Below are positions 7,842-16,687 of a stretch of DNA of 64,000 nt, piece after piece. How positions within the stretch are numbered: position 1 is the stretch's first letter; every line of letters begins with the position of its first letter. The notes beneath the pieces were generated by a model. The model did no database searches. It was given only the letters and a program-made list of their open reading frames with translations, and was not told where the DNA came from. This stretch comes from Qipengyuania_B sp965214525 (GTDB lineage: Bacteria; Pseudomonadota; Alphaproteobacteria; Sphingomonadales; Sphingomonadaceae), in assembly GCA_965214525.1 (NCBI GenBank), contig OZ243959.1, forward strand, positions 806,001 through 870,000, read 5' to 3'. Both the position numbers and the translations under genes were made by a program.

Positions 7842-9301
7842 TGAACCACGCATCTTCCCAAAGTGAAGCGCCTCGCATCCTGCTCGTGGAAGACGACCGG
7901 TCGATCGCGCAGATCATGCGGCTGGCGTTTGAGGAGGCGGGCTTTGTCGTCGATCATGCGTGTTCAATCGCCCAGCGCGACAACCTCTTGAGCAGAGGTG
8001 GTTACGATGTGCTGGTTACCGATGTGGTGCTGGAGGATGGAGATGGCTTGTCATCGATCAGCGACGTATCACAGGCGAATGACGGTTTGCCCGTAGTGGT
8101 CGTTTCCGCGCAGAACACTTTCGATACGGCGATCCGCGCGGAGCGCGGCGCTGCATTCGATTACCTTCCCAAGCCCTTCGACATCGATGCTCTGGTCAAT
8201 GCGGCCAAGAACGCGGCTGCTTCCAGAAACACGGCCGCAGATACGCGCCCTCCAACTATCGATGCGCTTGAATTGATCGGGCGCAGCCCGGCGATGCAGG
8301 AAGTCTATCGGCATATCGTGCGCGTCTTGACCAATGACCTAGCGGTTCTGATTACCGGGGAATCGGGTACGGGGAAGGAACTCGTCGCGCAGGCCATTCA
8401 TCGTCACGGAACGCGTAACGGGCGCCCCTTTGTCGCTTTGAATTGCGCAGCCATTCCGAAGGATCTGCTCGAAAGCGAACTCTTCGGCCACGAACGCGGC
8501 GCGTTCACCGGCGCATCACATCGCAATATAGGCGCATTTGAACTGGCTTCGCATGGAACCTTGTTCCTGGACGAGATCGGCGACATGTCCATCGATGCGC
8601 AAAGCAAAGTGCTGCGCGCGCTGGAAGGCGGGTACATCCGTCGGATCGGCGGGCGGGACGACATCCCCGTCGACGTGCGGATCATAGCGGCAACGAACCA
8701 ACCGATCGCCAAGCTGATCGACGCCGGAGCATTCCGCGAAGACCTGTATTATCGGATCAACATCATTCCGATCGATTTGCCGGCGCTGCGCGATCGCGGC
8801 GATGACATCGCTTTGTTGACGGACCATTTTCTGGCCGAGGCGGCCGGCGCGGGACTGGAGCGGCGGATCTTCTCGACCGACGCGCGGCTCCTTCTCGATG
8901 CGCATCCATGGCGCGGGAATGTGCGAGAATTGCGCAATGTCGTCATGCGTGCATGCGCATTGACGCGCGAGCATAAGGTAAGTGCGCATTCATTGCGGCT
9001 TCTGCTGGATACCCCCTCGGCTCATCCCGCTGTCGACGATCCCGGGGATGGGTTCGAAACAGCCGTGGTAAAGTGGTTGGAGCGCCACACCCATGGCGCC
9101 GATCTTTACGGGCGGGCGCTATCAGCGTTGCAGAAACCGTTGTTTCGCTGGGCGTTGCAGCAGACGCAAGGCAATCAGCTTCACACCGCGCGAAAGCTTG
9201 GTATCAATCGCAACACTCTTCGCAAACACCTGGTAGAATTGGGTATCGATCCGGCCCGACCGATTTCTAAAACGCAGATTGGCTCCGACAACTGTCGTTG
9301 A
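7841..9301 (+). CDS. ntrC: Nitrogen-regulation response regulator NtrC (sigma-54 activator)
   Basis: 486 residues. The receiver domain has phospho-acceptor Asp61 (VLVTDVVLEDGDG). The AAA+ domain carries Walker A GESGTGKE, an intact GAFTGA loop (HERGAFTGAS) for contacting sigma-54, and Walker B LFLDEIGDM. A Fis-type HTH closes the protein (ARKLGINRNTLRKHL). It is the partner of NtrB and activates nitrogen-assimilation promoters. The start is the ATG overlapping the ntrB stop; the frame upstream is only an extension through ntrB. Confidence 0.95.
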   Translation: MNHASSQSEAPRILLVEDDRSIAQIMRLAFEEAGFVVDHACSIAQRDNLLSRGGYDVLVTDVVLEDGDGLSSISDVSQANDGLPVVVVSAQNTFDTAIRAERGAAFDYLPKPFDIDALVNAAKNAAASRNTAADTRPPTIDALELIGRSPAMQEVYRHIVRVLTNDLAVLITGESGTGKELVAQAIHRHGTRNGRPFVALNCAAIPKDLLESELFGHERGAFTGASHRNIGAFELASHGTLFLDEIGDMSIDAQSKVLRALEGGYIRRIGGRDDIPVDVRIIAATNQPIAKLIDAGAFREDLYYRINIIPIDLPALRDRGDDIALLTDHFLAEAAGAGLERRIFSTDARLLLDAHPWRGNVRELRNVVMRACALTREHKVSAHSLRLLLDTPSAHPAVDDPGDGFETAVVKWLERHTHGADLYGRALSALQKPLFRWALQQTQGNQLHTARKLGINRNTLRKHLVELGIDPARPISKTQIGSDNCR

Positions 9302-9309
9302 TCCGCACA

Positions 9310-9356
9310 GCTTACGCGTTAATTGCTTGCATTTTTGCAACAGTCGCTTTGTAAGC
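9310..9356. repeat. Nested inverted repeats in the ntrC-ntrY gap
   Basis: GCTTAC (9310-9315) and GTAAGC (9351-9356) are exact inverted copies. Between them TTGCA-TTTT-TGCAA (9327-9340) is a perfect 14-base palindrome. Together they fill most of the 62-base gap between ntrC and ntrY. They could be a hairpin affecting read-through or a regulator site. The arms are short, so chance is possible. Confidence 0.4.
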
Positions 9357-9363
9357 GATAAGC

Positions 9364-11574
9364 ATGAAAGCGCTGACAAGTCTTCTGGCGCAACGCCCGC
9401 CGCGTTGGTGGCTCGCGGCAGCCGGCCGGGCGCGTCGTGCGAACCTTTTTCTATGGCTCGAAATTGCTTTTGCGCTGATCTTCGTGGCGATCGCATGGAC
9501 CACATACGCCGTCTTCGCCAGCGCCCCTGCAGATGGCGAACCACTGCCATCTACCCAGATCGCCCCGCTATTGGTCGGGGCGTTGATACCGGCGATGGGA
9601 TTGCTCGTTCTATTTGGGCGCAGGATGGCCCTGCGCCGGGCTGCGGGCAGCACGGCGCGATTGCACGTCAGGCTGGTGTTCCTGTTCTCGCTCATCGCGG
9701 CCGGGCCGACCTTGTTGTTCGCCGCTTTTGCGGCGTTCCTGTTCCAGGCCGGCGTGGACTTCTGGTTTTCGGACGAATCCCGGGCGCTAATGGAAAATGC
9801 GAACGCATTGGCGAGCGGTTATTACGAACAGAACCAGCTCGATGTCGGCAACGAAACGATCGCCATGGCAGGCGACTTGCGCGCCTATCTCGAGCAGGGG
9901 ACCATTGTGGATGACGAATTCCCTACGTTCTACGGTTATCAGGCCCAAGGCCGCGACATCAGCGAATCCGTCATTCTGCAGGAGTTTCCCGACCGCTCGC
10001 TCCGCACCGCCGCGGTGCTGGACCTGCGGGACGACAACAATCCGACGATCTTTGTCAGCCGCAATCTCCCGTCACTGCAAGCCGGCGAAACGGTGTTCGT
10101 GGAAGGAGGCCCTTCACGGATCGAGGCGATCGCGCCGATCGATGCGCAGGCGGGCATCTATCTGTACAATGCCCGCAATTCGCAGACCAACAATTTCAAC
10201 TACTGGAAACAAGCGGAGTCGATCTCGCTATCCTACGATCAGTTGACGAACCGCGCGCGCGCCTTGCAATTGCGATTTCATCTGGCGTTGTTCTTGGCAA
10301 GCCTGGCCTTGCTGGGCCTTGCCGTATGGTTCGCGCTGCGTGTGGCCGATCGGCAGGTGCAACCCCTGACGGAATTGGTCGGCGCGGCCCGGCGGGTTGG
10401 AGCGGGGAATTTTGCCATGCGTGTGCAGGAGCGCATGCGCGGCGACGAGATCGGCCTATTGAACCGTGCTTTCAATCGGATGACCGCGCAGATCGAGAAG
10501 CAAACCGATGCCTTGAAATTGGCGAACCGGCAGCTTGAAGAACGCCGGGGCTTTATCGAAGCGGTCTTGGAGTCAGTTTCTGCCGGTATCATCTCGATCG
10601 ATCGGGAGGGGCAGGTCTTGCTGATGAACAGTTCTGCCCAGCGAATCCTGCTTGGCCGCGCGGGGCCGTTCCCGGCAAATCTGAACTTGCGGGAATTATC
10701 GAACGAGATGGCCCAACTCATCAAGGATGGGGCGGGGCAGGGGTTGGTCGATCTGAAACGTCAGGGCGAACATCTTACCCTGGCAGTTAAGATCGGTGCC
10801 GAATGGGGAGGTTATGTCATTACTTTCGATGACATTACCCGGCAATTGCTGGATCAACGGCAGGCGGCTTGGTCCGACGTCGCACGCCGGATTGCGCATG
10901 AGATCAAGAACCCGCTAACGCCGATCCAATTGGCAACGGAGCGATTGAACCGCCGGTATCGTCCGCAAATCCAGAAGGATGGCGAACTGTTCGATGATTT
11001 GACGAAAACGATCATCCGGCAAGTGGGCGATCTGCGCAAGATGGTAGACGAGTTCTCCTCGTTTGCTCGATTGCCCAAACCACAATTTCGCGACGAGGAC
11101 GGCTACGATCTTGTCCGCCAGGCCGTCTTTCTGCAAGAAGTTGCGCATCCTTCCATCCGGTTTTCCTTTGAAAGCAGTGTCACGCCGCCGGTCATGCTCG
11201 CCTGCGACCGCCATCAATTTGGCCAGGCCATCACCAACGTGTTGAAGAACGCAGTGGAAGCTATCGAAGCAAGAGCAGAGATGGATACCGAGTTCACTGG
11301 CCAACTGACTATATCGCTGCGCGAAACCGATAATCATTTCGAGATCGAAATCATGGATAACGGCATCGGACTTCCCGAAGACTTCGAGCGCATCACCGAA
11401 CCCTACGTGACGACCCGCGAGAAGGGTACTGGGCTTGGTCTGGCTATCGTCAAGAAGATCGTCGAGGAACATGGCGGCGACATGTCCTTCGCTCAACGCG
11501 AGCGAGGGGGCTCGCGCGTCGCCCTGCGCTTTGCGCGCTTCCAGGGTGATATCGAAAAACAGGCGGCGGAATGA
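9364..11574 (+). CDS. ntrY: Membrane sensor kinase NtrY
   Basis: 736 residues. Membrane segments lie at about 28-52, 66-85 and 103-128, then a periplasmic region to about 300, and a last membrane segment at 303-326. A HAMP domain (DRQVQPLTELVGAARRVGAG, 329-348 onward), a PAS region (about 393-495) and the H-box AHEIKNPLTP with His512 follow, then an ATP-binding domain (LGLAIVKKIVEEHGG). It pairs with NtrX. In alphaproteobacteria the pair is linked to nitrogen and redox control. The gap to ntrX is short, so they are cotranscribed. Confidence 0.94.
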   Translation: MKALTSLLAQRPPRWWLAAAGRARRANLFLWLEIAFALIFVAIAWTTYAVFASAPADGEPLPSTQIAPLLVGALIPAMGLLVLFGRRMALRRAAGSTARLHVRLVFLFSLIAAGPTLLFAAFAAFLFQAGVDFWFSDESRALMENANALASGYYEQNQLDVGNETIAMAGDLRAYLEQGTIVDDEFPTFYGYQAQGRDISESVILQEFPDRSLRTAAVLDLRDDNNPTIFVSRNLPSLQAGETVFVEGGPSRIEAIAPIDAQAGIYLYNARNSQTNNFNYWKQAESISLSYDQLTNRARALQLRFHLALFLASLALLGLAVWFALRVADRQVQPLTELVGAARRVGAGNFAMRVQERMRGDEIGLLNRAFNRMTAQIEKQTDALKLANRQLEERRGFIEAVLESVSAGIISIDREGQVLLMNSSAQRILLGRAGPFPANLNLRELSNEMAQLIKDGAGQGLVDLKRQGEHLTLAVKIGAEWGGYVITFDDITRQLLDQRQAAWSDVARRIAHEIKNPLTPIQLATERLNRRYRPQIQKDGELFDDLTKTIIRQVGDLRKMVDEFSSFARLPKPQFRDEDGYDLVRQAVFLQEVAHPSIRFSFESSVTPPVMLACDRHQFGQAITNVLKNAVEAIEARAEMDTEFTGQLTISLRETDNHFEIEIMDNGIGLPEDFERITEPYVTTREKGTGLGLAIVKKIVEEHGGDMSFAQRERGGSRVALRFARFQGDIEKQAAE

Positions 11575-11598
11575 CCGATAGATTTGAGGAAGTGTTGC

Positions 11599-12984
11599 AT
11601 GGCGCTTGATATTCTGATCGTCGATGACGAGCGCGACATTCGCGAACTTGTCGCAGGCGTCCTCAACGACGAGGGATACGAATGCCGAACGGCTGCAAAT
11701 AGCCGCGATGCGCTTGACGCGATTGATCAGCGACGACCGAGCCTGTTGCTGCTGGACGTGTGGCTGCATGGCAGCGAGATGGATGGGCTCGAAGTGCTGG
11801 ATGCGGTCAAGCAGCGCGAACCCGATCTCCCGGTGATCATCTTTTCGGGACACGGGAACATCGATACGGCCGTGTCGGCCATATCGCGCGGTGCCATGGA
11901 TTTTCTCGAGAAACCGTTCGAGGCGGAGCGGCTGTTGCTATTGGTTGAGCGCGCCACGCAAACCGAACGGCTGCGGCGGGAGAACGTTGGCCTGAAGCAG
12001 GGCGTTCAGCAGACGGAAGAGTTCTCCGGCAATTCCGCTGCCATCAACCAGGTGCGTGCGACCTTGAAGCGGGTCGCGAGTACCGGTAGCCGCGTGCTGA
12101 TCAGCGGTCCTGCCGGCGCGGGCAAGGAAGTGGCCGCGCGCTTGCTGCATTCCTGGAGCAATCGCTCGGATAGAGCGTTCGTCGTCGTCAACTCCGCCAG
12201 GATCACGCAGGAGCGTTTCGAGGAGGAACTGTTCGGGGAAGAAGCAGAGGGCAAGCTGGTAAGGCCCGGGCTGCTCGAGCTTGCAAATGGCGGAACGCTG
12301 TTCCTCGACGAGGTTTCAGACATGCCGCTATCCACCCAGGCGCGGATCCTGCGGGTACTGACGGACCAGAGCTTCGTCAGGGTTGGAGGAAACCGTCAGG
12401 TTCGGGTCGATTTGCGGGTTGTCACCGCGACATCCAAAGATTTGGCGCGAGAAATGGAAGAAGGGCGGTTTCGCGAAGATCTTTTCTATCGCCTGAATGT
12501 CGTCCCCGTCACCATTCCCTCCTTATCGGAGCGGCGTGACGACGTGCCTGCCTTGGCCCAGCGGTTCTTTGCCCGCTATGCCGCAGAGCAGGGCATCGCC
12601 CCGCCACGTCTGGTGCCTGAAGTCATCGCGGCACTTCAGTCCTATGACTGGCCCGGCAATGTCCGCCAATTGCGCAACGTCATCGAGCGCACAATCATCC
12701 TGACGCCCCGTGATCAAGTCAACGAAATCGTGCCCGACATGCTGCCGTCAGAGATCACCGGCGCGCAACCGGCCATGACCAACAACATGGCCGTGATGAT
12801 GGGCGCGCCATTGCGCGAAGCCCGCGAGACATTCGAACGGGAATACCTTTCCTTGCAGATTCGTCGCTTTTCGGGAAACATATCAAAGACCGCTTCATTC
12901 GTAGGGATGGAGCGCAGCGCGCTGCACCGCAAGCTCAAGCTTTTGGGCATGACCGATCGAAAGGCGAACGATCGCGAGAACTGA
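11599..12984 (+). CDS. ntrX: Response regulator NtrX, lacking the GAFTGA motif
   Basis: 461 residues from the ATG at 11599, which has GAGGA eight bases upstream; a TTG at 11584 is in frame but less likely. The receiver domain has Asp53 (LLLLDVWLHG). The AAA+ domain has a Walker A-like GPAGAGKE and LFLDEVSDMP. Where NtrC has GAFTGA, this protein reads ELFGEEAEGKLVRPG, so the sigma-54 contact loop is missing. A Fis-type HTH (TASFVGMERSALHRKLKLLG) ends the protein. This suggests action as a DNA-binding regulator independent of sigma-54, as described for some alphaproteobacterial NtrX. Confidence 0.93.
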   Translation: MALDILIVDDERDIRELVAGVLNDEGYECRTAANSRDALDAIDQRRPSLLLLDVWLHGSEMDGLEVLDAVKQREPDLPVIIFSGHGNIDTAVSAISRGAMDFLEKPFEAERLLLLVERATQTERLRRENVGLKQGVQQTEEFSGNSAAINQVRATLKRVASTGSRVLISGPAGAGKEVAARLLHSWSNRSDRAFVVVNSARITQERFEEELFGEEAEGKLVRPGLLELANGGTLFLDEVSDMPLSTQARILRVLTDQSFVRVGGNRQVRVDLRVVTATSKDLAREMEEGRFREDLFYRLNVVPVTIPSLSERRDDVPALAQRFFARYAAEQGIAPPRLVPEVIAALQSYDWPGNVRQLRNVIERTIILTPRDQVNEIVPDMLPSEITGAQPAMTNNMAVMMGAPLREARETFEREYLSLQIRRFSGNISKTASFVGMERSALHRKLKLLGMTDRKANDREN

Positions 12985-13073
12985 CCGAACCCAGACTGGG
13001 CACTGATTTCAAACCCGGTTCAAAGCCTAAGCGTGCTGCGACGACGCGAAGCTTGTGATAAGGAGTACCAAAC

Positions 13074-13613
13074 GTGCCCGACAAGACAATTCTGAAACCG
13101 CGCCCCAAGCCACCTACAGCAAAGCCGCCGCAAACTTCGGGAAAACAGCCTGTTCTCCAGGACGCGTTCCTCAACCTGTTGCGCAAGAACAAGGTTCCGG
13201 TCACCATGTTTCTGGTAAAGGGCGTGAAGCTGCAAGGCATCGTCACTTGGTTCGATAATTTTTCGGTCCTGCTGCGGCGCGATGGCCAATCGCAACTTGT
13301 GTACAAGCACTCGATCTCGACCGTAATGCCGACGCAGCCAATCGATGCTGACCAATTCACCAGTCAGTCCAGTAATGCTAAACAGCGCCTGCTGCAGGAT
13401 GTTTTCCTGTCGCGCGTCAGCGAGGCCAACGCACAGGTCACGATGTTCCTTATCAACGGGGTCATGCTACAAGGTCGGATCGCGGCCTACGATTTATTCT
13501 GCATGCTGCTGGAGCGTGACGGGTTCGTGCAACTGGCTTACAAGCATGCCGTGTCGACCATTCAACCCGCCATCGATATCGACCTCAGCGATGATCAGGG
13601 CGAAGAAGACTGA
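13074..13613 (+). CDS. hfq: Tandem Hfq: RNA chaperone with two Sm-like domains
   Basis: 179 residues, about twice the usual core. After a Pro/Lys-rich N-terminus, Hfq domain 1 spans about 27-86 (LQDAFLN ... LVYKHSIS) and domain 2 about 106-165 (LQDVFLS ... LAYKHAVS). Both keep the proximal-face Gln (LQD), the core Phe and the YKH motif. Domain 1 keeps a basic rim (LRKNK); domain 2 has RVSEANA there, so the rim charges are lost. The GTG start at 13074 has AAGGAG eight bases upstream; no ATG precedes the conserved region. It sits in its usual place before hflX. A duplicated Hfq is known from a few sphingomonads such as Novosphingobium. Confidence 0.95.
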   Translation: MPDKTILKPRPKPPTAKPPQTSGKQPVLQDAFLNLLRKNKVPVTMFLVKGVKLQGIVTWFDNFSVLLRRDGQSQLVYKHSISTVMPTQPIDADQFTSQSSNAKQRLLQDVFLSRVSEANAQVTMFLINGVMLQGRIAAYDLFCMLLERDGFVQLAYKHAVSTIQPAIDIDLSDDQGEED

Positions 13614-13675
13614 CCTTAAAGGATCATTCCAGCGCCGAGGTTACTCGCGGCACGCGCGCTTTACTGGTCATTCCC

Positions 13676-14932
13676 GTGGTTCGCGGGCAGACATACGCGC
13701 TCGAGTTGGAGCAGCGATTGGACGAAGGCCGGGGACTGGCCGACGCAATTGGCTTGAACGTCATCGAGACACAGTCTGTTTCCGTTCGCGACGTGCGACC
13801 CAACACCCTGTTCGGGTCCGGCCAGGTAGAAAATATCGCGACAGCCTGCGAGCAGGGCGCGATTGAACTGGTCGTCGTCGACGGTGCGCTTTCGGCGATA
13901 CAACAGCGCAATCTTGAAGATCGCCTGTCGCGCAAGGTCATTGACCGCACGGGGCTGATCCTTGAAATTTTTGGCGAACGCGCGGCGACAGCGGAAGGGC
14001 GGTTGCAAGTCGAACTGGCGCATCTCGACTATCAGCAGAGCCGCTTGGTTCGTAGTTGGACCCATCTGGAGCGGCAACGCGGCGGTTTTGGCTTCCTTGG
14101 GGGCCCAGGTGAGACGCAGATAGAAGCGGATCGCCGCATGATACGGCAGCGTATCGCCCGGCTGCGCAAGGAGTTGGAACAGGTCCGCAAGACCCGCGCC
14201 CTGCACCGTGAACGACGCAACCGAGCTCCTTGGCCGGTCATCTCGCTGGTTGGCTATACAAATGCTGGCAAATCGACGTTGTTCAATCATCTGACCAAGG
14301 CAGACGTACTTGCCGAGGACATGCTGTTCGCAACGCTTGATCCAACGATGCGAGCAATCTCTCTTCCGGGTATCGAGAAGGCAATTGTGTCCGACACGGT
14401 CGGATTTATTTCCGACCTGCCGACCCAACTTGTTGCAGCATTCCGCGCTACACTGGAGGAAGTCGTGAACGCCGACGTAATTTGTCACGTGCGGGATATT
14501 TCGAGCGCTTCGGCGATCGCACAAAAGGAGCAAGTGCTCGAAGTGATGCGCGAGCTCAGGGCAGAGGGGGAGGGGGATGACGAAACCGTGCCGGTTGTGG
14601 AAGTTTGGAACAAGATCGACCTTCTTGAAGGCGAAGAGCGCGAAGATGTACTGGCGGCGGCCGCCAAAGACGACCTCGTCGTTGCCTTATCCGCGCACGA
14701 CGGCACGGGGTTGCAGCAATTGTTCGAAACCTTGCGTCGCGTGCTTTCAACGTCGTCAGAGTTGCATCGTTTTACCATTCCGACCGAAGATGGACACAGG
14801 GTCGCCTGGCTGCATGCGCACGGCGAAGTTCAACGGGAAAAGATTATCACTACGAACGACGGCCGATCGCAAACGATCATTTCGGTTCGTCTCAATCCTA
14901 AGGAGTTCGGCCGGTTCGAGAGCCTGTCATAG
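13676..14932 (+). CDS. hflX: Ribosome-associated GTPase HflX
   Basis: 418 residues from the GTG at 13676. The N-terminal HflX domain includes TLFGSGQVE. The linker RGGFGFLGGPGETQIE is diagnostic, and the G domain has VGYTNAGKSTLF, a DTVGF G3 and NKID G4. HflX splits or rescues stalled ribosomes under stress. Family homology appears to continue upstream of the GTG (EVTRGTRALLVIPVVRG is in frame from about 13637), yet no ATG, GTG or TTG exists there before the in-frame stop at 13592. CTG at 13610, overlapping the hfq stop, is the only near-standard candidate. The true start may therefore be 13610. The end overlaps the convergent mazG by 6 bases. Confidence 0.9.
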   Translation: MVRGQTYALELEQRLDEGRGLADAIGLNVIETQSVSVRDVRPNTLFGSGQVENIATACEQGAIELVVVDGALSAIQQRNLEDRLSRKVIDRTGLILEIFGERAATAEGRLQVELAHLDYQQSRLVRSWTHLERQRGGFGFLGGPGETQIEADRRMIRQRIARLRKELEQVRKTRALHRERRNRAPWPVISLVGYTNAGKSTLFNHLTKADVLAEDMLFATLDPTMRAISLPGIEKAIVSDTVGFISDLPTQLVAAFRATLEEVVNADVICHVRDISSASAIAQKEQVLEVMRELRAEGEGDDETVPVVEVWNKIDLLEGEEREDVLAAAAKDDLVVALSAHDGTGLQQLFETLRRVLSTSSELHRFTIPTEDGHRVAWLHAHGEVQREKIITTNDGRSQTIISVRLNPKEFGRFESLS

Positions 14933-15703
14933 CGCGTCACCATTCAATTTGACCGCCTGCCAAAGGGTGTCCTGCTCGGCAGGCGACAGGGAACCGAAAG
15001 CGTTAGGCTTGGCGCGTTCTTCCATCGCTCGATAGCGGCGTTCGAATTTTTCATTCGCGTGACGCAGGGCCGTTTCCGCGTCCAGAGCGTGCTTCCGAAT
15101 GAGGTTGACCACACAGAACAACAAATCCCCCGCTTCATCAAGGCGCTCATCCGAAGTTTCCGCGGCATCCAGTTCAGCCAGTTCCTCGTGCAGCTTTTCC
15201 GCAGCCTCGTCGATCGAGGGCCAATCGAAACCGTCGCGCGCGGCGCGGGCCTGCAATTTCTGTGCACGCATCAGCGCTGGCAGCGCCTTGGCGATACCAT
15301 CCATCGAGCTTTCAGCGCCTTTTTCCGTACGTTCGCGTTCCTTCAAATCTTCCCATCGATCCTTGGTCATTGTGCCCGCGGCATTCTTGAAAACATGGGG
15401 ATGTCGCGATTCCATCTTATGGGCGATGGCCGCAGCGACGTCGTCGAACGAAAAGACATTTTGCTCGTCTGCCATTTGCGCGTGAAAGACGACCTGCAGA
15501 AGCAGATCACCAAGTTCGTCACAAAGATCGTGCATCGATTTGCGCTCGATTGCGTCTGCAACCTCGTAAGCTTCTTCGATCGTGTAAGGGGCGATGGACT
15601 TGAAATCCTGCCGCAAGTCCCATTCGCATCCCAGAATAGGATCGCGAAGGCGGCGCATGATCTGCAATAGTCGATCAAGGTTGTCGCTCATATGCGCTTC
15701 CAT
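14927..15703 (-). CDS. mazG: Nucleoside triphosphate pyrophosphohydrolase MazG
   Basis: 258 residues with the two-repeat MazG layout. The first repeat has SIAPYTIEEAYEVADAI and DELGDLLLQVVFH (the EExxE/ExxD metal site), the second ELAELDAAETSDERLDEAGD. The enzyme hydrolyses NTPs to NMP and pyrophosphate as a housecleaning and stringent-response factor. The N-terminal region reads GCEWDLRQDF where many families have GCPWDREQT. ATGs at 15703 and 15691 (MSDNLDRLL) are both possible. It lies 50 bases after the small membrane gene on the same strand. Confidence 0.93.
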   Translation of the reverse strand: MEAHMSDNLDRLLQIMRRLRDPILGCEWDLRQDFKSIAPYTIEEAYEVADAIERKSMHDLCDELGDLLLQVVFHAQMADEQNVFSFDDVAAAIAHKMESRHPHVFKNAAGTMTKDRWEDLKERERTEKGAESSMDGIAKALPALMRAQKLQARAARDGFDWPSIDEAAEKLHEELAELDAAETSDERLDEAGDLLFCVVNLIRKHALDAETALRHANEKFERRYRAMEERAKPNAFGSLSPAEQDTLWQAVKLNGDAL

Positions 15704-15753
15704 AGCTCAATACGATAATGGATATTATGTTAAACGCGCGATAGGGCGTTGGG

Positions 15754-15924
15754 CTAAGGCTGTATCAACCATATTGCCAAGACCGTCGCCAGAAAAATGG
15801 CAATCCATGACAGCGCCAAGCGAAACCCATGCTTACCTGAAACACGGTGCTCGCGCAGCGCCGCAATGGCAATAACAAGAACCCCCGACAAAGCGATGAT
15901 CGAGACGATTTTGTGTTCATTCAC
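15754..15924 (-). CDS. Small two-helix membrane protein (56 residues), function unknown
   Basis: A GTG start at 15924 overlaps the end of the MBL hydrolase gene by 8 bases. The 56-residue product has a first hydrophobic helix at about 6-23, a basic loop at 24-35 (REHRVSGKHGFR) and a second helix at about 36-54, ending IQP. The overlapping start, the two clean helices with a positive loop, and the absence of in-frame stops argue that it is real. I know no function. It is the last overlapping gene of the dac-to-MBL operon. Confidence 0.72.
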   Translation of the reverse strand: MNEHKIVSIIALSGVLVIAIAALREHRVSGKHGFRLALSWIAIFLATVLAIWLIQP

Positions 15925-16687
15925 ACACTATCTCCAAGCCATCGTAGCCGACTACTGCCGAACGAGGCACTATTCTCGTCAAAGCCGCGTAATCCATGCT
16001 ATTGTCCAAATGCGTTAGGACGGTACGGCCAACGTTGCACCGCCGTGCCAGATCGAGCGCAGCGGAAAGGTTCGCGTGCGTCGGATGCGGTTCGTGACGC
16101 AGGCAATCGCTGATCAATAGGTCGGCACCCATGAACAACGCAACCATCTCGTCGGAAATATCTCCGAAGTCTGTTGCGTATGCTATTGTTTTTCCATCAG
16201 CTTCAAACAATATGCCCGTGCTAGTCATACTACCGTGGTTCATCTCGCAGGTTTCAAACCGGAAGCCTGCTGTCATACGACTAGCGCCGAACGCGTGCAG
16301 TTCCACGATGGTGGGGTAGCCGTTCTCGCCGGCGAAGACGTAGCCGAACCGACTACGCAACCGACGAGCGGTCGCCTCGCTGGCGAACCCCGGAATGGCA
16401 TTGCTTCGTCCGAACCTCAAGGCGCGCAAATCATCTATACCGTGGCAATGATCGGCATGATCGTGCGTCCAGAAAACGGCATCGATGCGGCCGATAGCGT
16501 TCGCCAAAAGCTGTTCGCGCAAGTCCGGCGAGGTATCGACGAGGATTCGTTGCCCGGCATTGTTCTCGACGATAATGGATACGCGGGTGCGGCGGTTTTT
16601 CGGGTTGGCGGGGTCGCAGGCACCCCAGTCATCGCCGATGCGCGGAACACCCGTTGACGTACCGCTGCCGAGCATCAGGAGTTTCAC
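15917..16687 (-). CDS. MBL-fold metallohydrolase, PhnP-like
   Basis: 256 residues. It begins with MKLLMLGSGTSTGVPRIG, typical of the PhnP-like branch. The zinc motif HDHADHCHG lies near 95-103, and further ligands are in CEMNHGSM, ATDFGD and LTHLDNS. PhnP is a cyclic phosphodiesterase, but no phn genes are near, so the substrate is unknown; the gene commonly follows tatD. The start is a GTG whose last bases overlap the tatD TGA (GTGA). Confidence 0.9.
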   Translation of the reverse strand: MKLLMLGSGTSTGVPRIGDDWGACDPANPKNRRTRVSIIVENNAGQRILVDTSPDLREQLLANAIGRIDAVFWTHDHADHCHGIDDLRALRFGRSNAIPGFASEATARRLRSRFGYVFAGENGYPTIVELHAFGASRMTAGFRFETCEMNHGSMTSTGILFEADGKTIAYATDFGDISDEMVALFMGADLLISDCLRHEPHPTHANLSAALDLARRCNVGRTVLTHLDNSMDYAALTRIVPRSAVVGYDGLEIVCE

